Source: an uncultured Armatimonadota bacterium (GTDB lineage: Bacteria > Armatimonadota > Armatimonadia > Armatimonadales > Armatimonadaceae). From it: a stretch of 13,865 nucleotides of DNA. The position numbers were made by a program, and so were the translations under genes. The notes under the pieces are model-generated. The model was not told the origin of the DNA and did not search any database. It was given only the letters and a program-made list of their open reading frames with translations. The stretch lies in the NCBI GenBank assembly GCA_903881535.1, contig CAIRTT010000599.1, positions 1 through 13,865 on the forward strand. The letters run 5' to 3'. This document shows, piece by piece, positions 1 to 7,735 of the stretch; within the stretch, counting starts at the first letter, position 1, and each line of letters opens with the position of its first letter.

Positions 1-128
1 AATAACGGTGCATGGCCCTTTAAAACGCCAAGCGAACCGTTTACGGTCGTAACCTGTATTGACTCTGCATCCGCAGAGAGTACTGTACGTTCTGGTGTAA
101 CAATGTTGACTGGAAACGATGCTGCCAC
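1..128 (-). CDS. atpC: ATP synthase F1 epsilon subunit, N-terminal part (runs off left edge)
   Basis: Reading leftward from a GTG at 128-126 gives 42 codons without a stop, continuing beyond the window. The product begins VAASFPVNIVTPERT and contains GSLGVLKGHAPL, which matches the beta-sandwich N-domain of F-type ATPase epsilon subunits (typical pattern IVTPER.VL...GE.GVLPGHAPL). Epsilon belongs to the central stalk of F1, couples rotation to catalysis and inhibits ATP hydrolysis. An AAGG sequence lies about 9 nt upstream of the GTG, and the frame is closed by a stop further upstream with no ATG between, so GTG is the supported start. It follows the CBM-containing protein by 45 nt on the same strand. 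The usual partner atpD is not upstream, so the gene is separated from at least that part of the atp operon. Only the first third of the protein is visible. Confidence 0.85.
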   Translation of the reverse strand, partial: MAASFPVNIVTPERTVLSADAESIQVTTVNGSLGVLKGHAPL

Positions 129-173
129 GTTATAACCCTTGGAAATTAGTGACTATATGGTACCACGCTGGGC

Positions 174-2579
174 CTATTTAGGATTCGATACTGTAAGCGG
201 AGGAATAGGAATTTCGCTACCATTCGGTTTCGTACCATCAACCGACAACATGAACGCATCGAGATCGCATTCACCTTCCGCAATGAAGTCAACTACATGG
301 TCACCCGGGAAAAGTTCTATAAATCCACCAGAGAACCAAGCTAACCCGTTTGGACCATACGGCGTTCCGATCGAGGACGATTGGTTCACACCAACACCCG
401 TCAGAGACTTTCCATCAATACGCATCCGAACCTTACCAACAGCCGCATAATAAGTATTGAATTGAGTCTTTGCGTTCACTCTGAGCGTATAGGATGCCAC
501 CGCTTCCTGTTTACCGATAGGATTACGGCTGACGTGCAGAACGCGTCCACCAGAGGATGATTGATTGTTTGAGATTCCATCCCAGGTATGTGACATCCGC
601 AGATTTGGCATGCCTTCAGCTTCGATGTACAGGAACGAGAATGGACGGAGCATTTCAATCATCTTCTGATTTGCATCGAGAAGTGTCTGTACGGCTGAAT
701 ACATTGCCTGCGGATTTTCATGGTCAGGGCGTCCATCGAATTTTGACAGCTCGAGCTGCATTCGACCAGCATCTGGAATGTTACGTTTGCGCAGCTCTGA
801 AACCAGCCGTTTGCTTTCATCGAGAGCATCCGTCATAGCTCCAAACGGTACCGGCAGCGAGTTTCCAAACCCTTTCAACATAACGGGTTCATCGCCAATT
901 GTCAGTTGTAGACTTCCCTTGCTTCGAACACCAGAATTTACGGGAAACCATGAAATGGGTGCTTTTTCGAGGGCCTTTGGGAGTTTTATTGTGACGATTG
1001 CTGGTCGCTTCTGACCAACAAAGTAGTACGTTGATTGTTCACCATCCGAGAGACCATAAGCGATCAAGCCATTGGGGTATCGATACAGACGCATCGGACG
1101 TGGATCAGGCAACCACCACGTTCCATTCTCAAGTTGCTTGGCTTTGACTTTTAGGTCAACTGGCAAGGGAACAATAGCCGTTTTATCTGCAGGAGAAATC
1201 TGACCGCCAGACACTCGATCCATATTTGTTTCAGGGTAAAAAACGCTCGATGCACCTGCTGCTGCCCAGCTGCTTGGTTGCACCGCCTGTGAATCAGCAA
1301 CTGTAGAATCTACTACATTCCAGATTCGTTTTCCTGATATAGACTGGTCTAAAAGTCTCGGTGCAGCATCGATGACATTCCCAGATGACACAAATATTCC
1401 AGAAAGGCCTTTGTGCTCAGCCTTTACTACATTTACTGAAATGATGGGCACATTAATGCCTGACCGCTGTAGTGCCAATGCGGTGCGATCCTGGACATCA
1501 CTTGAAAGACCATCTACAAACGCAGCGAGGTCCGACCAGAATATCGATGGCTGTGATTCGCACTTTAAAACACGTCCAGTTCCAACGGGATCGATAAACC
1601 CTGCAACTCCCCTACCATCGAAACTTAGAGGTAACAGTCGTGCGAGTCCATCAAAGTTATCGACACGTTCGGTACTGTCTAAACGCCAGGAAAGACGTGC
1701 GCCATCGACAGTTGCATACTTCTGCTTTAGATAGCTTCCCCAAGCGGCTCTGAAAGCATCGGTGGTCGGAATTTTCCGACGATCTTCGATGCGGGATAAC
1801 ACAGGGAGGTCAAATGGGTCTGTAAAGAACCGTAAGTTCGTACCGAACCGTAACCCCTCCAATGCAACCATCAAGTCATCGCGAAGCATGTCAGTGTCAG
1901 AAAAAAGTGTTGAATAGCCGTCCGAAATGTCTACTTCGGGAATGAATATTCCAACAATAGTGCCGTCGATTGGATTTCTAAGTTGATACTCAACGCTTCC
2001 AGCAGCAACGGTTTCCCGTGCGAAATCCATAATTTCGCCCGAGGGTAATGCCGTCACGGACCAACAGCTGCGTAGCATTGGTAATGTCAGCGTAACGGGT
2101 TCTTTACCAAGTGATGTTGAGAAGCGCAAACGACTTGGGTGGATGATAGCTACAGGCTTAGCGTAAGTTGCACGGGCCTTTAGGGATATGCCATAGCGAA
2201 TACTTCTGGTCTCAAGCATATCGATGACCTTTTGGAGTCTCGACTTCGCGACGACGGTTATTCCGCCCTGAGGCAGCTGCAACAGGACAGCGCTGTTTCC
2301 CTTTTTAGCAACGGCATCGAGGTACTTTTCATCGGCAGTTACACTTTCCTCTGAACCTAAGAGGAGTGACTGTGGCAGCCATCTGTTCCCAATTAGACTC
2401 GTCGGTGTTCCATCCCATATCAATTGCCCGCGATCGTTTACTGACCATGCAATTGTCTTAGTAACACGATCAACCTGTTCATTTTTTGAATGGGTTTCAC
2501 GTAAACCGAGCCCTAAAGGATTGGAGGTGAACCACATGATGGTTACCAATGTCGGATGTAGAAGTCGCCCCAGCATCAT
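174..2579 (-). CDS. Large carbohydrate-active protein: possible (beta/alpha)8 glycoside-hydrolase-like region with C-terminal CBM6/35-like domain
   Basis: 801 residues, no family recognised with certainty. Residues 1-28 form a weak, poorly charged signal-like segment. Residues about 60-300 resemble the start of a clan-A glycoside hydrolase barrel: WLPQSLLLG, alternating strands and helices, and FRAAWGSYLKQKYATVDGA near 276-294, which recalls the GH42-type pattern FR.WL..+YG....LN..W. Residues about 475-575 look like a beta-sandwich that often follows such barrels. Residues about 647-790 resemble a CBM6/CBM35 sugar-binding module: YIEAEGM at its start, an SSGGRVL segment, an AWFSGGFIEL strand, then CDLDAFMLSVDGTKPNG at its end. 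I could not assign catalytic glutamates, so it may be inactive or of a new family. The start is supported by a leaderless-type promoter ending 6 nt before the first ATG. A second ATG follows immediately. The gene diverges from the polysaccharide deacetylase gene, 46 bp away. Confidence 0.6.
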   Translation of the reverse strand: MMLGRLLHPTLVTIMWFTSNPLGLGLRETHSKNEQVDRVTKTIAWSVNDRGQLIWDGTPTSLIGNRWLPQSLLLGSEESVTADEKYLDAVAKKGNSAVLLQLPQGGITVVAKSRLQKVIDMLETRSIRYGISLKARATYAKPVAIIHPSRLRFSTSLGKEPVTLTLPMLRSCWSVTALPSGEIMDFARETVAAGSVEYQLRNPIDGTIVGIFIPEVDISDGYSTLFSDTDMLRDDLMVALEGLRFGTNLRFFTDPFDLPVLSRIEDRRKIPTTDAFRAAWGSYLKQKYATVDGARLSWRLDSTERVDNFDGLARLLPLSFDGRGVAGFIDPVGTGRVLKCESQPSIFWSDLAAFVDGLSSDVQDRTALALQRSGINVPIISVNVVKAEHKGLSGIFVSSGNVIDAAPRLLDQSISGKRIWNVVDSTVADSQAVQPSSWAAAGASSVFYPETNMDRVSGGQISPADKTAIVPLPVDLKVKAKQLENGTWWLPDPRPMRLYRYPNGLIAYGLSDGEQSTYYFVGQKRPAIVTIKLPKALEKAPISWFPVNSGVRSKGSLQLTIGDEPVMLKGFGNSLPVPFGAMTDALDESKRLVSELRKRNIPDAGRMQLELSKFDGRPDHENPQAMYSAVQTLLDANQKMIEMLRPFSFLYIEAEGMPNLRMSHTWDGISNNQSSSGGRVLHVSRNPIGKQEAVASYTLRVNAKTQFNTYYAAVGKVRMRIDGKSLTGVGVNQSSSIGTPYGPNGLAWFSGGFIELFPGDHVVDFIAEGECDLDAFMLSVDGTKPNGSEIPIPPLTVSNPK

Positions 2580-2613
2580 GGCTACAATGTACCATCAGAT
2601 ATGAACGTCTCAA
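2580..2613 (-). promoter_or_regulatory. Sigma70-like, apparently leaderless promoter of the CBM protein gene
   Basis: On the minus strand TTGAGA (2613-2608, 5 of 6 to TTGACA) is followed after a 16-nt spacer by TACATT (2591-2586, a TANNNT -10). Exactly 6 nt (GTAGCC) then separate the hexamer from the ATG at 2579. Transcription would begin at or next to the start codon, and no Shine-Dalgarno sequence is present. The same spacing occurs at galK and trmFO in this window. Confidence 0.5.
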
Positions 2614-2625
2614 TTGTGAGGATGG

Positions 2626-3477
2626 GTGTTGGATACTAGACTACTGTCTGCTAGTCGGCAGATGATTGATCGGCAGCGGAAACTTCGTCTGTCTGAGATT
2701 GTTGAAGGTAACTGGCTGCAACCACGCATTGCAATTACATTTGATGATGGACCACATCCTGTCATGACAAGTCGCTTGCTTGATGAATTGAAAAGACTAG
2801 ATGTGAAGGCTACGTTCTTTCTTGTTGGAAAGAGAATGCGATTCCATCCAGATCTTGTAATGAGAATGCTTTTGGAAGGCCATGAAGTTGGGAATCACAC
2901 GTATAACCACGTACGGCTTCCTTGCTTACCAGCGAACGAAATGTTGGCTACATTTGCACGGACCGATGCCATGATGAGGATGATTATCGGCGGAAGCTCA
3001 CGATTAATCCGACCACCAGGCGGAGACTACTCTCCTGCCCTATCACGCAGACTTGCAGCACATGGCTACGTCAACGTCCTCTGGACATGCGATCCAGCAG
3101 ACTATAAGTCAGGAAGAACTGCAAGCGAGATAACGCGTCTGATCATCCGTGACATAAACCCTGGCGGCGTTATTCTCTTACACAGCGGGTTACAAACAAC
3201 CATCGACAGTTTAAGCGCGACTGTGGCAGCACTTCGCAGCAAAGGGTACGCATTTACAACAGTAACAGAAATGATTCTGAGTGGAGGAACAACGCATCAG
3301 TCAGATCGAAATCCAGCAAGCCGCACGCGTGTTGATGATATAGCCGATGAAATTGGTGCTGTTTACGGCGACGCTACACGATCTGAAGACTTTAGTCAGA
3401 AGCTAAGAGACTACAAACTAGATTTCCCAGGAACAACGTTGCAACGTCTGTTGAATCGAACAAGAGTTACTTACTAA
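2626..3477 (+). CDS. Polysaccharide deacetylase, NodB homology domain (carbohydrate esterase family 4-like)
   Basis: 283 residues with all five NodB motifs: TFDDGP at 38-43 (catalytic base D40, metal ligand D41), HTYNH at 91-95 (metal ligands H91 and H95), RPPGG at 129-133, W153 followed by D156, and LLHSG at 184-188. The family removes N- or O-acetyl groups from chitin-like oligomers, peptidoglycan or related glycans using a divalent metal. No signal peptide or membrane segment is visible, unusual for cell-wall deacetylases, so the substrate may be cytoplasmic or secretion may be non-classical. About 60 residues beyond the NodB core (220-283) are unexplained and end with a basic tail. The start is GTG 2626 or the adjacent TTG 2629. 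GAGG at 2618-2621 is 4 nt from the GTG and 7 nt from the TTG, so the TTG is better spaced. The stop overlaps that of the convergent next gene. Confidence 0.88.
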   Translation: MLDTRLLSASRQMIDRQRKLRLSEIVEGNWLQPRIAITFDDGPHPVMTSRLLDELKRLDVKATFFLVGKRMRFHPDLVMRMLLEGHEVGNHTYNHVRLPCLPANEMLATFARTDAMMRMIIGGSSRLIRPPGGDYSPALSRRLAAHGYVNVLWTCDPADYKSGRTASEITRLIIRDINPGGVILLHSGLQTTIDSLSATVAALRSKGYAFTTVTEMILSGGTTHQSDRNPASRTRVDDIADEIGAVYGDATRSEDFSQKLRDYKLDFPGTTLQRLLNRTRVTY

Positions 3478-4049
3478 TGAATGTGACGCTCTCCAGCCAT
3501 AATCGCATCTCTTATCGTCTCTGATGAGCACGTTTCCAACTGAACGAGGCGTTCTGCAATCTCAATCACCGCTGGATAAAGATCACGTCGAATCAAGTCG
3601 CGCCCCGCTGCAAGGTACGCCGCACACAGGTGACGTTTGGAGGATTCCATCAAACCAATCGCCAAACCCTCAACCTCACCGTTATCAAGTTTGTCATATA
3701 TTTGATGAACAATCTTTGCAACTGCAGTTACATCTACATCCGGAAATGTAGGAAGTAATTCATCCGGAGTTCCACCGATTGACTCTGGTGTGGCCATCTG
3801 CTGTAGCTCGGCCGCGGCTCCACGGAGCATCGCTTCCGATGCCAGTATCCGCAAGTAGCGCCCATAATCAGATTTACAAACTGCGTCACGCTGCTCACTG
3901 TGATCTTCAAGCCATTGCTCACCATCTCCAGAGACCAATGCCTCGACATAGCTATCCTCGAGACCAAGCCGCGCAGCAGCCACACCCATTGCGGCGTTTC
4001 GAAGTAGTGCAATGCCGCCGACCACAGAGGATGGTAGATAATTATGCAT
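3474..4049 (-). CDS. Unrecognised helical protein; possible degenerate FtsH/M41-peptidase-like protein
   Basis: 191 residues from ATG 4049 (205 if the in-frame TTG at 4091 is used). I do not recognise it firmly. It is mainly alpha-helical and alanine-rich, without signal peptide or transmembrane segments. The pattern EAMLRGAAAEL then GGTPDE, and near the C-terminus LCAAYLAAGRDLI and ERLVQLETCSSETI, loosely resemble the post-catalytic helices of FtsH-type M41 peptidases (GGRAAEE, then a late helix with LL..ETL...EI). The zinc motif HEXXH is absent: the N-terminus has only HQVERRYMH, and only with the longer start. It could therefore be a non-catalytic relative or something unrelated. Neither start has a convincing ribosome binding site. 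It lies 91 nt downstream of recQ and may be cotranscribed. Its TAG overlaps the TAA of the convergent deacetylase gene. Confidence 0.5.
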   Translation of the reverse strand: MHNYLPSSVVGGIALLRNAAMGVAAARLGLEDSYVEALVSGDGEQWLEDHSEQRDAVCKSDYGRYLRILASEAMLRGAAAELQQMATPESIGGTPDELLPTFPDVDVTAVAKIVHQIYDKLDNGEVEGLAIGLMESSKRHLCAAYLAAGRDLIRRDLYPAVIEIAERLVQLETCSSETIRDAIMAGERHIH

Positions 4050-4140
4050 ATATCTTCGTTCGACCTGATGCCAGTACGTTCCTCCGCACAAATGTGTATT
4101 GGTACGAGGATGGTGGTAGATACCACCTTCAGTTACCTAC

Positions 4141-5358
4141 CTAGCGACCGCAACAGTTATCACAGTGACCGCATTTTCGCTTTGATGGAGATTCTCCAGA
4201 ATATGTCATTAGCTGGTTATGTCTGCAGCCTCCAAACTTCAAGAATCGCTCCATTTCAAGCTTTCGTAAGAGTAGTTTGTACGAAAATAAATCTTGATCA
4301 AGATCCTTTGCCAATTTCATTCCAGTTCGTAAAGCATCGTTTCGATGACGACGTTTATTCATTGTGTCAAACACAACGCACCAAGATGGTCCACCATCAC
4401 GGCCAGCACGCCCAACCTGCTGCTGGTAGTCTTCCAGAGTTGATGGTGGCTCCACGTGAAAAACATGCCTTACATCGGATTTGTCTATCCCCATTCCAAA
4501 CGCAATTGTAGCAACCAGGATTTCTGTTTCACCAGCAATGAATCGTTTCTGAATGTCACTTCTGACGGACGTTGTTAAGCCGGCATGAAAGCCTTCAACG
4601 TTCAGTCCGATGTCACAAAGCCACTTTGATGTACGGTCAACGTATGACCTGCTGTTGGCATAAATAATGACTGGGCCAACCCTATTCCGAACCAACATTT
4701 GAAGGTGATTGTCGCGATGCTCTGTCGCTTGATGTTCGATTGCACTCAAGTGGAGATTAGATCGATAGATGCTACTTCGAATGACCTTAAAACTCACTGG
4801 AAACATTGCCATTAGGTCATTCAAAGTACTTGCTGATGCCGTTGCAGTCATCGCTTGAATTTGGGGTCTTCCAAGCTGCTCCCATAGATTTGGTAGTAAG
4901 AGATATGCATCTCGAAACGTGTGTCCCCACTCAGATGCACAATGTGCTTCATCAAGAACCAGTCGGCAGACATCACCAGGAAAAGGTTGTGAGCCGACGA
5001 AGTGAGACAGCTTCTCTGGCCCCGTATAAATGAGGCATCTCCCAGTATTTTCAAGCGCTGTTGAAATTGACTTAGATAACATCCCGTTGTCTCCAGACAG
5101 GATAATTGTGGATGCTTTTAAGGCCGTCGGTAAGCCGTTGACCTGATCATCAATCAGAGCAATTAGCGGGGACACAACGATTGTTATCCCTCTCGTGAGC
5201 ATGTACGGAACCTGATAAGTAAGACTTTTCCCACCCCCAGTTGCTAAAACACCAATGACATTGTCGCCCGCAAGGACGGCTTCAACGACTGGTCTTTGAT
5301 GTATGCGAAGGCCAGGCTTTGAGAAATAAACGCGACATATTTGATCTGCATCTTCCAT
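4141..5358 (-). CDS. recQ: Short RecQ-family ATP-dependent DNA helicase
   Basis: 405 residues with the complete RecQ helicase core: Walker A ATGGGKS, Walker B DEAH extended into the RecQ aromatic-rich loop (DEAHCASEWGHTFR), TATAS (motif III), GFHAGL (motif IV region), ATIAFGMGIDKSDVRHV (motif V) and QQVGRAGRDG (motif VI). The end carries the RQC zinc-binding cysteines (GCRHNQLMTYSGE, then KCGHCDNC). The protein stops immediately after them, so the winged-helix and HRDC domains of full-length RecQ (about 600 residues in E. coli) are missing. The family unwinds DNA 3' to 5' in recombination and repair. The ATG has no evident Shine-Dalgarno sequence. A strong terminator upstream separates it from the isomerase gene, so it needs its own promoter within 5359-5403, where I see only a weak TTTAGT five nt before the ATG. 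Confidence 0.92.
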   Translation of the reverse strand: MEDADQICRVYFSKPGLRIHQRPVVEAVLAGDNVIGVLATGGGKSLTYQVPYMLTRGITIVVSPLIALIDDQVNGLPTALKASTIILSGDNGMLSKSISTALENTGRCLIYTGPEKLSHFVGSQPFPGDVCRLVLDEAHCASEWGHTFRDAYLLLPNLWEQLGRPQIQAMTATASASTLNDLMAMFPVSFKVIRSSIYRSNLHLSAIEHQATEHRDNHLQMLVRNRVGPVIIYANSRSYVDRTSKWLCDIGLNVEGFHAGLTTSVRSDIQKRFIAGETEILVATIAFGMGIDKSDVRHVFHVEPPSTLEDYQQQVGRAGRDGGPSWCVVFDTMNKRRHRNDALRTGMKLAKDLDQDLFSYKLLLRKLEMERFLKFGGCRHNQLMTYSGESPSKRKCGHCDNCCGR

Positions 5359-5403
5359 GTATAACTAAACGAAAACAAAAGTCCATTTACTACACTTTGG
5401 CCA

Positions 5404-5440
5404 ATAAAAAAGGGGACTGAACGATGTGTTCAGTCCCCTT
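5404..5440 (-). terminator. Rho-independent terminator of the sugar isomerase gene
   Basis: A perfect 13-bp inverted repeat (AAGGGGACTGAAC at 5410-5422 and its complement at 5428-5440) encloses a 5-nt loop. Read on the minus strand the GC-rich stem runs straight into a T tract (5411-5406). It sits 18 nt after the stop of the isomerase gene. On the plus strand no T run follows, so it acts in one direction. Confidence 0.93.
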
Positions 5441-5458
5441 CCCGTAAGCTACACGCGA

Positions 5459-6460
5459 CTAGTCACGTGCCCAGAACATCTCGCCCGGCTTCTCAGAAAC
5501 ATTCGCTCTCTTCAACACATCGAGGGCTTTATGAAGACCTTCGCCGGTTGATTGTGTGCCATCTTCATGTTCGATCGAGAGAACGTAATCGTAATCGAAG
5601 ATTCGAATGGTGCTGATGAAATCTTTCCACCATTTCTCATCATGGCCGTATCCGACACTGCGGAATACCCAGCTGCGTCCTTTGATGTCACCATAGCTCT
5701 TGGTGTCAAGGTTGCCATTACGCGCAGAGTTTTGCGGGTCAATGAGTGTGTCCTTGGCATGGCAATGGAACAATGCTCCAGCTTCGGCAATCTCGCGGAC
5801 CGCAACCAATGGGTCAATCCCCTGCCACCATAGGTGTGACGGGTCAAAGTTTGCGCCAATGTTGGTTCCAGCGATCGTACGCAGCTTTAGGAGAGTGTCG
5901 TTGTTATAGACGATAAAACCGGGATGCATTTCGATTGCAAACCGGACGCCATGTTGCGCCAAAAATGCGTTCTGCGCCTTCCAATACTTCTTGGCTACAC
6001 GCCATTGGTATTCAAGAATGTCGCGATATTCATCTGGCCATGCACAGGTCACCCAGTTTGGCATTTTGCCGCGTGGAGAATCTCCTGGACAACCTGAAAA
6101 GCCGTTAACCGTCGCTTGAGGCATGATGCCATCTTTATGCAACTGTTCTGCAAGGAGAACCGCATTCACGAACACTTCATGGTGGTCAGCTGCAATGGTC
6201 TTGTCTGGGTGCAATGGGTTTCCGTGAACGGAAATGGCGCTGATGATCAGCCCACGGGATGCCACTGCATCTACCAATTTCTTTCGAGATACATCATCAG
6301 TAACAAGAGCTGCTGGCCCACCGTATTGATCGAGGTGCGCAGATCCAGGATATGCGCCTCCACCAAGCTCTACAGACTCGATTCCGGCAGCGGCAATCAA
6401 GTCCAGAGCTTCTTCAAACGGCTTATCGTGGAAGAGAGCTGTAAAAATACCAATCTTCAT
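5459..6460 (-). CDS. Sugar phosphate isomerase/epimerase, xylose isomerase-like TIM barrel (AP endonuclease 2 superfamily)
   Basis: 333 residues beginning MKIGIFTALF, the first strand of an AP2Ec/xylose-isomerase-like barrel. Likely metal ligands are visible: E177 in AIEMHPG, D206 in NFDPSHLWW, H232 and H234 in FHCHAKD, and E297 in SIEHED. Members isomerise or epimerise sugars or inositols (IolE/IolI, tagatose or psicose 3-epimerases, oxidised-sugar degradation enzymes), normally in the cytoplasm. HLWWQGIDP and the C-terminal EHEDG are typical of the uncharacterised epimerases of sugar catabolic loci. The exact substrate cannot be read from the sequence. The start is well supported by AGAGGA at 6472-6467, 6 nt before the ATG. 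A strong terminator ends the transcript, and the 219-bp upstream gap suggests its own promoter, although cotranscription from the galK operon is not excluded. Confidence 0.85.
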   Translation of the reverse strand: MKIGIFTALFHDKPFEEALDLIAAAGIESVELGGGAYPGSAHLDQYGGPAALVTDDVSRKKLVDAVASRGLIISAISVHGNPLHPDKTIAADHHEVFVNAVLLAEQLHKDGIMPQATVNGFSGCPGDSPRGKMPNWVTCAWPDEYRDILEYQWRVAKKYWKAQNAFLAQHGVRFAIEMHPGFIVYNNDTLLKLRTIAGTNIGANFDPSHLWWQGIDPLVAVREIAEAGALFHCHAKDTLIDPQNSARNGNLDTKSYGDIKGRSWVFRSVGYGHDEKWWKDFISTIRIFDYDYVLSIEHEDGTQSTGEGLHKALDVLKRANVSEKPGEMFWARD

Positions 6461-6679
6461 AGGTTATCCTCTGTAACAGGTCTAGTTGACCCGCGAAACG
6501 TACCGTCATTGTACGACTGGATTATCGAGAATCCTGCTGACAGAGCGTAAGTTCTGATGGCTATGAGATGAATTAATTCATTGGGCCCACCACAACATCA
6601 CTACTGGCACCCTGACATGCGTAGACGATTTTGTTGAATCACGCATTGAATTGCTCTGTTTTCCTAATGTAGATACAAG
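6461..6679. other. 219-bp intergenic region with two adjacent palindromes
   Basis: No convincing gene is present. The region contains a perfect 14-bp palindrome, ATGAATTAATTCAT (6568-6581), followed at once by an 8-bp palindrome, TGGGCCCA (6582-6589). A minus-strand TACAAT hexamer lies at 6514-6509, about 50 nt before the isomerase start, but has no good -35. These could form the regulatory region of the isomerase gene. No T-tracted hairpin that would terminate the upstream glycosyltransferase gene is seen. Confidence 0.4.
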
Positions 6680-7735
6680 TCAAAGCGTTAGCGTAGCAAT
6701 CTCTTTAGATAACAGATTTGAAATCTGAGATGCGCCATCGCTCGCTACATTTGAAGTGGCTTCGTGTATAGATACAGATGAGAAATCTAGCGAAGTGAGT
6801 TGTCTACGGTCAGCTTTTGAAAAGTTTCCTAGCTCTTCGGAAAACCGGATAAGGACATCGTCCTCCGCGAAACCATCCCGCGGGATGCAGCACCAATGCG
6901 TACCGTTTGCCAAACATTCCGTCACGATTCCGTATCCTGGTTTAGCGACAACAACATCGACCGACCGCACTAGGTCAGAATGATTGACAACCCCAAAGTC
7001 GAGTTGCAGGACATTAGAAGGCAGCTCAGCAATCGCAGGTCCAATACGTATGAATAAAGTGTCAGCAAAATGAACTGCATTGTTCCAGCCAATGTCAGTC
7101 CCCCAACGTCCGGCATCGATGTAAATCAAACGCTTATATCGGCTGACAGAATCTAATTCATGACGAATATCTTTTCCCAATTTGGCAACTGCGTCCACAA
7201 CTACCGAGTTTGTCACCCAATCCATTCCCGTTTGAAATCCAGGAATGAGGGTGGTGGTTGCCAATTTGTATTGCCGAAGCAGACTGGGAATCTCTGGCTC
7301 CAAGCTTGACATCCCCCGATAGATCTCAACCCACGTGAAATTTGCAACTAGGACAGATGGAATGTTTAGAATCGCTGCAAATTCAAGAGGCTCAGGAGCG
7401 ATGTCGGTAACGATGAGGTCGAATGGATTTTCCTTATGGAGAAGGGATAGTTGGTCAAAACGCCGCTGAAAATCAGTTTGGAACTGACGAAAAGCTAACC
7501 CTGTCGCATGTTCATCGATGTTGAGGGTTCCTTGTTGAATACATCCGATGTCCGCTTGGTAACTGACGTGATCTACAGCAATGTTTCCCCAAAACCAATG
7601 TGGCGTTGTTGAAAAGACAGTCACATCTGCTCGTTTTTGCAGTATCTCTAATATCGTTCGCGTTCGTGCCGCATGACCGAACCCATGGGAGCTGACGAAG
7701 TACGCGATGCGCGGACACCTACTCGGCAAGAGCAT
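6680..7735 (-). CDS. GT-B glycosyltransferase, like the N-terminal domain of plant L-arabinokinase (ARA1)
   Basis: 351 residues from ATG 7735. An in-frame GTG at 7756 would add 7 residues, but GAGG at 7747-7744 is 8 nt from the ATG and decides for it. The N-terminal Rossmann half begins RIAYFVSSHGFGHAARTR, with the glycine/histidine loop of the GT28/MurG-like and MJ1255-like families. The C-terminal half contains DVVVAKPGYGIVTECLANG followed by IPRDGFAEDD, the nucleotide-sugar-binding half. The segments SHGFGHAAR, VANFTWVEIY and KPGYGIVTE closely follow the N-terminal region of ARA1, where such a domain is fused to a GHMP kinase. It is probably cytoplasmic, without signal or transmembrane segments. 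It is the last gene of the galK-ggt-GT operon and overlaps the GGT gene by 17 nt, so translation is likely coupled. Donor and acceptor are unknown, and even catalytic activity is uncertain for ARA1-type domains. Confidence 0.82.
   Translation of the reverse strand: MLLPSRCPRIAYFVSSHGFGHAARTRTILEILQKRADVTVFSTTPHWFWGNIAVDHVSYQADIGCIQQGTLNIDEHATGLAFRQFQTDFQRRFDQLSLLHKENPFDLIVTDIAPEPLEFAAILNIPSVLVANFTWVEIYRGMSSLEPEIPSLLRQYKLATTTLIPGFQTGMDWVTNSVVVDAVAKLGKDIRHELDSVSRYKRLIYIDAGRWGTDIGWNNAVHFADTLFIRIGPAIAELPSNVLQLDFGVVNHSDLVRSVDVVVAKPGYGIVTECLANGTHWCCIPRDGFAEDDVLIRFSEELGNFSKADRRQLTSLDFSSVSIHEATSNVASDGASQISNLLSKEIATLTL

Noticed and set aside
4112..4127. Inverted repeat GGTGGTA-GA-TACCACC between recQ and the downstream gene, considered as a terminator
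   Set aside because: The loop is only 2 nt and no T tract follows on either strand; at most it is a small palindromic site.
3734..4144. Open frames on both strands overlapping the unrecognised gene (for example 3779-4144 plus and 3734-4126 minus)
   Set aside because: Their products have no recognisable motifs and unusual composition, while the chosen frame has a regular alanine/leucine-rich helical pattern and fits between its neighbours.
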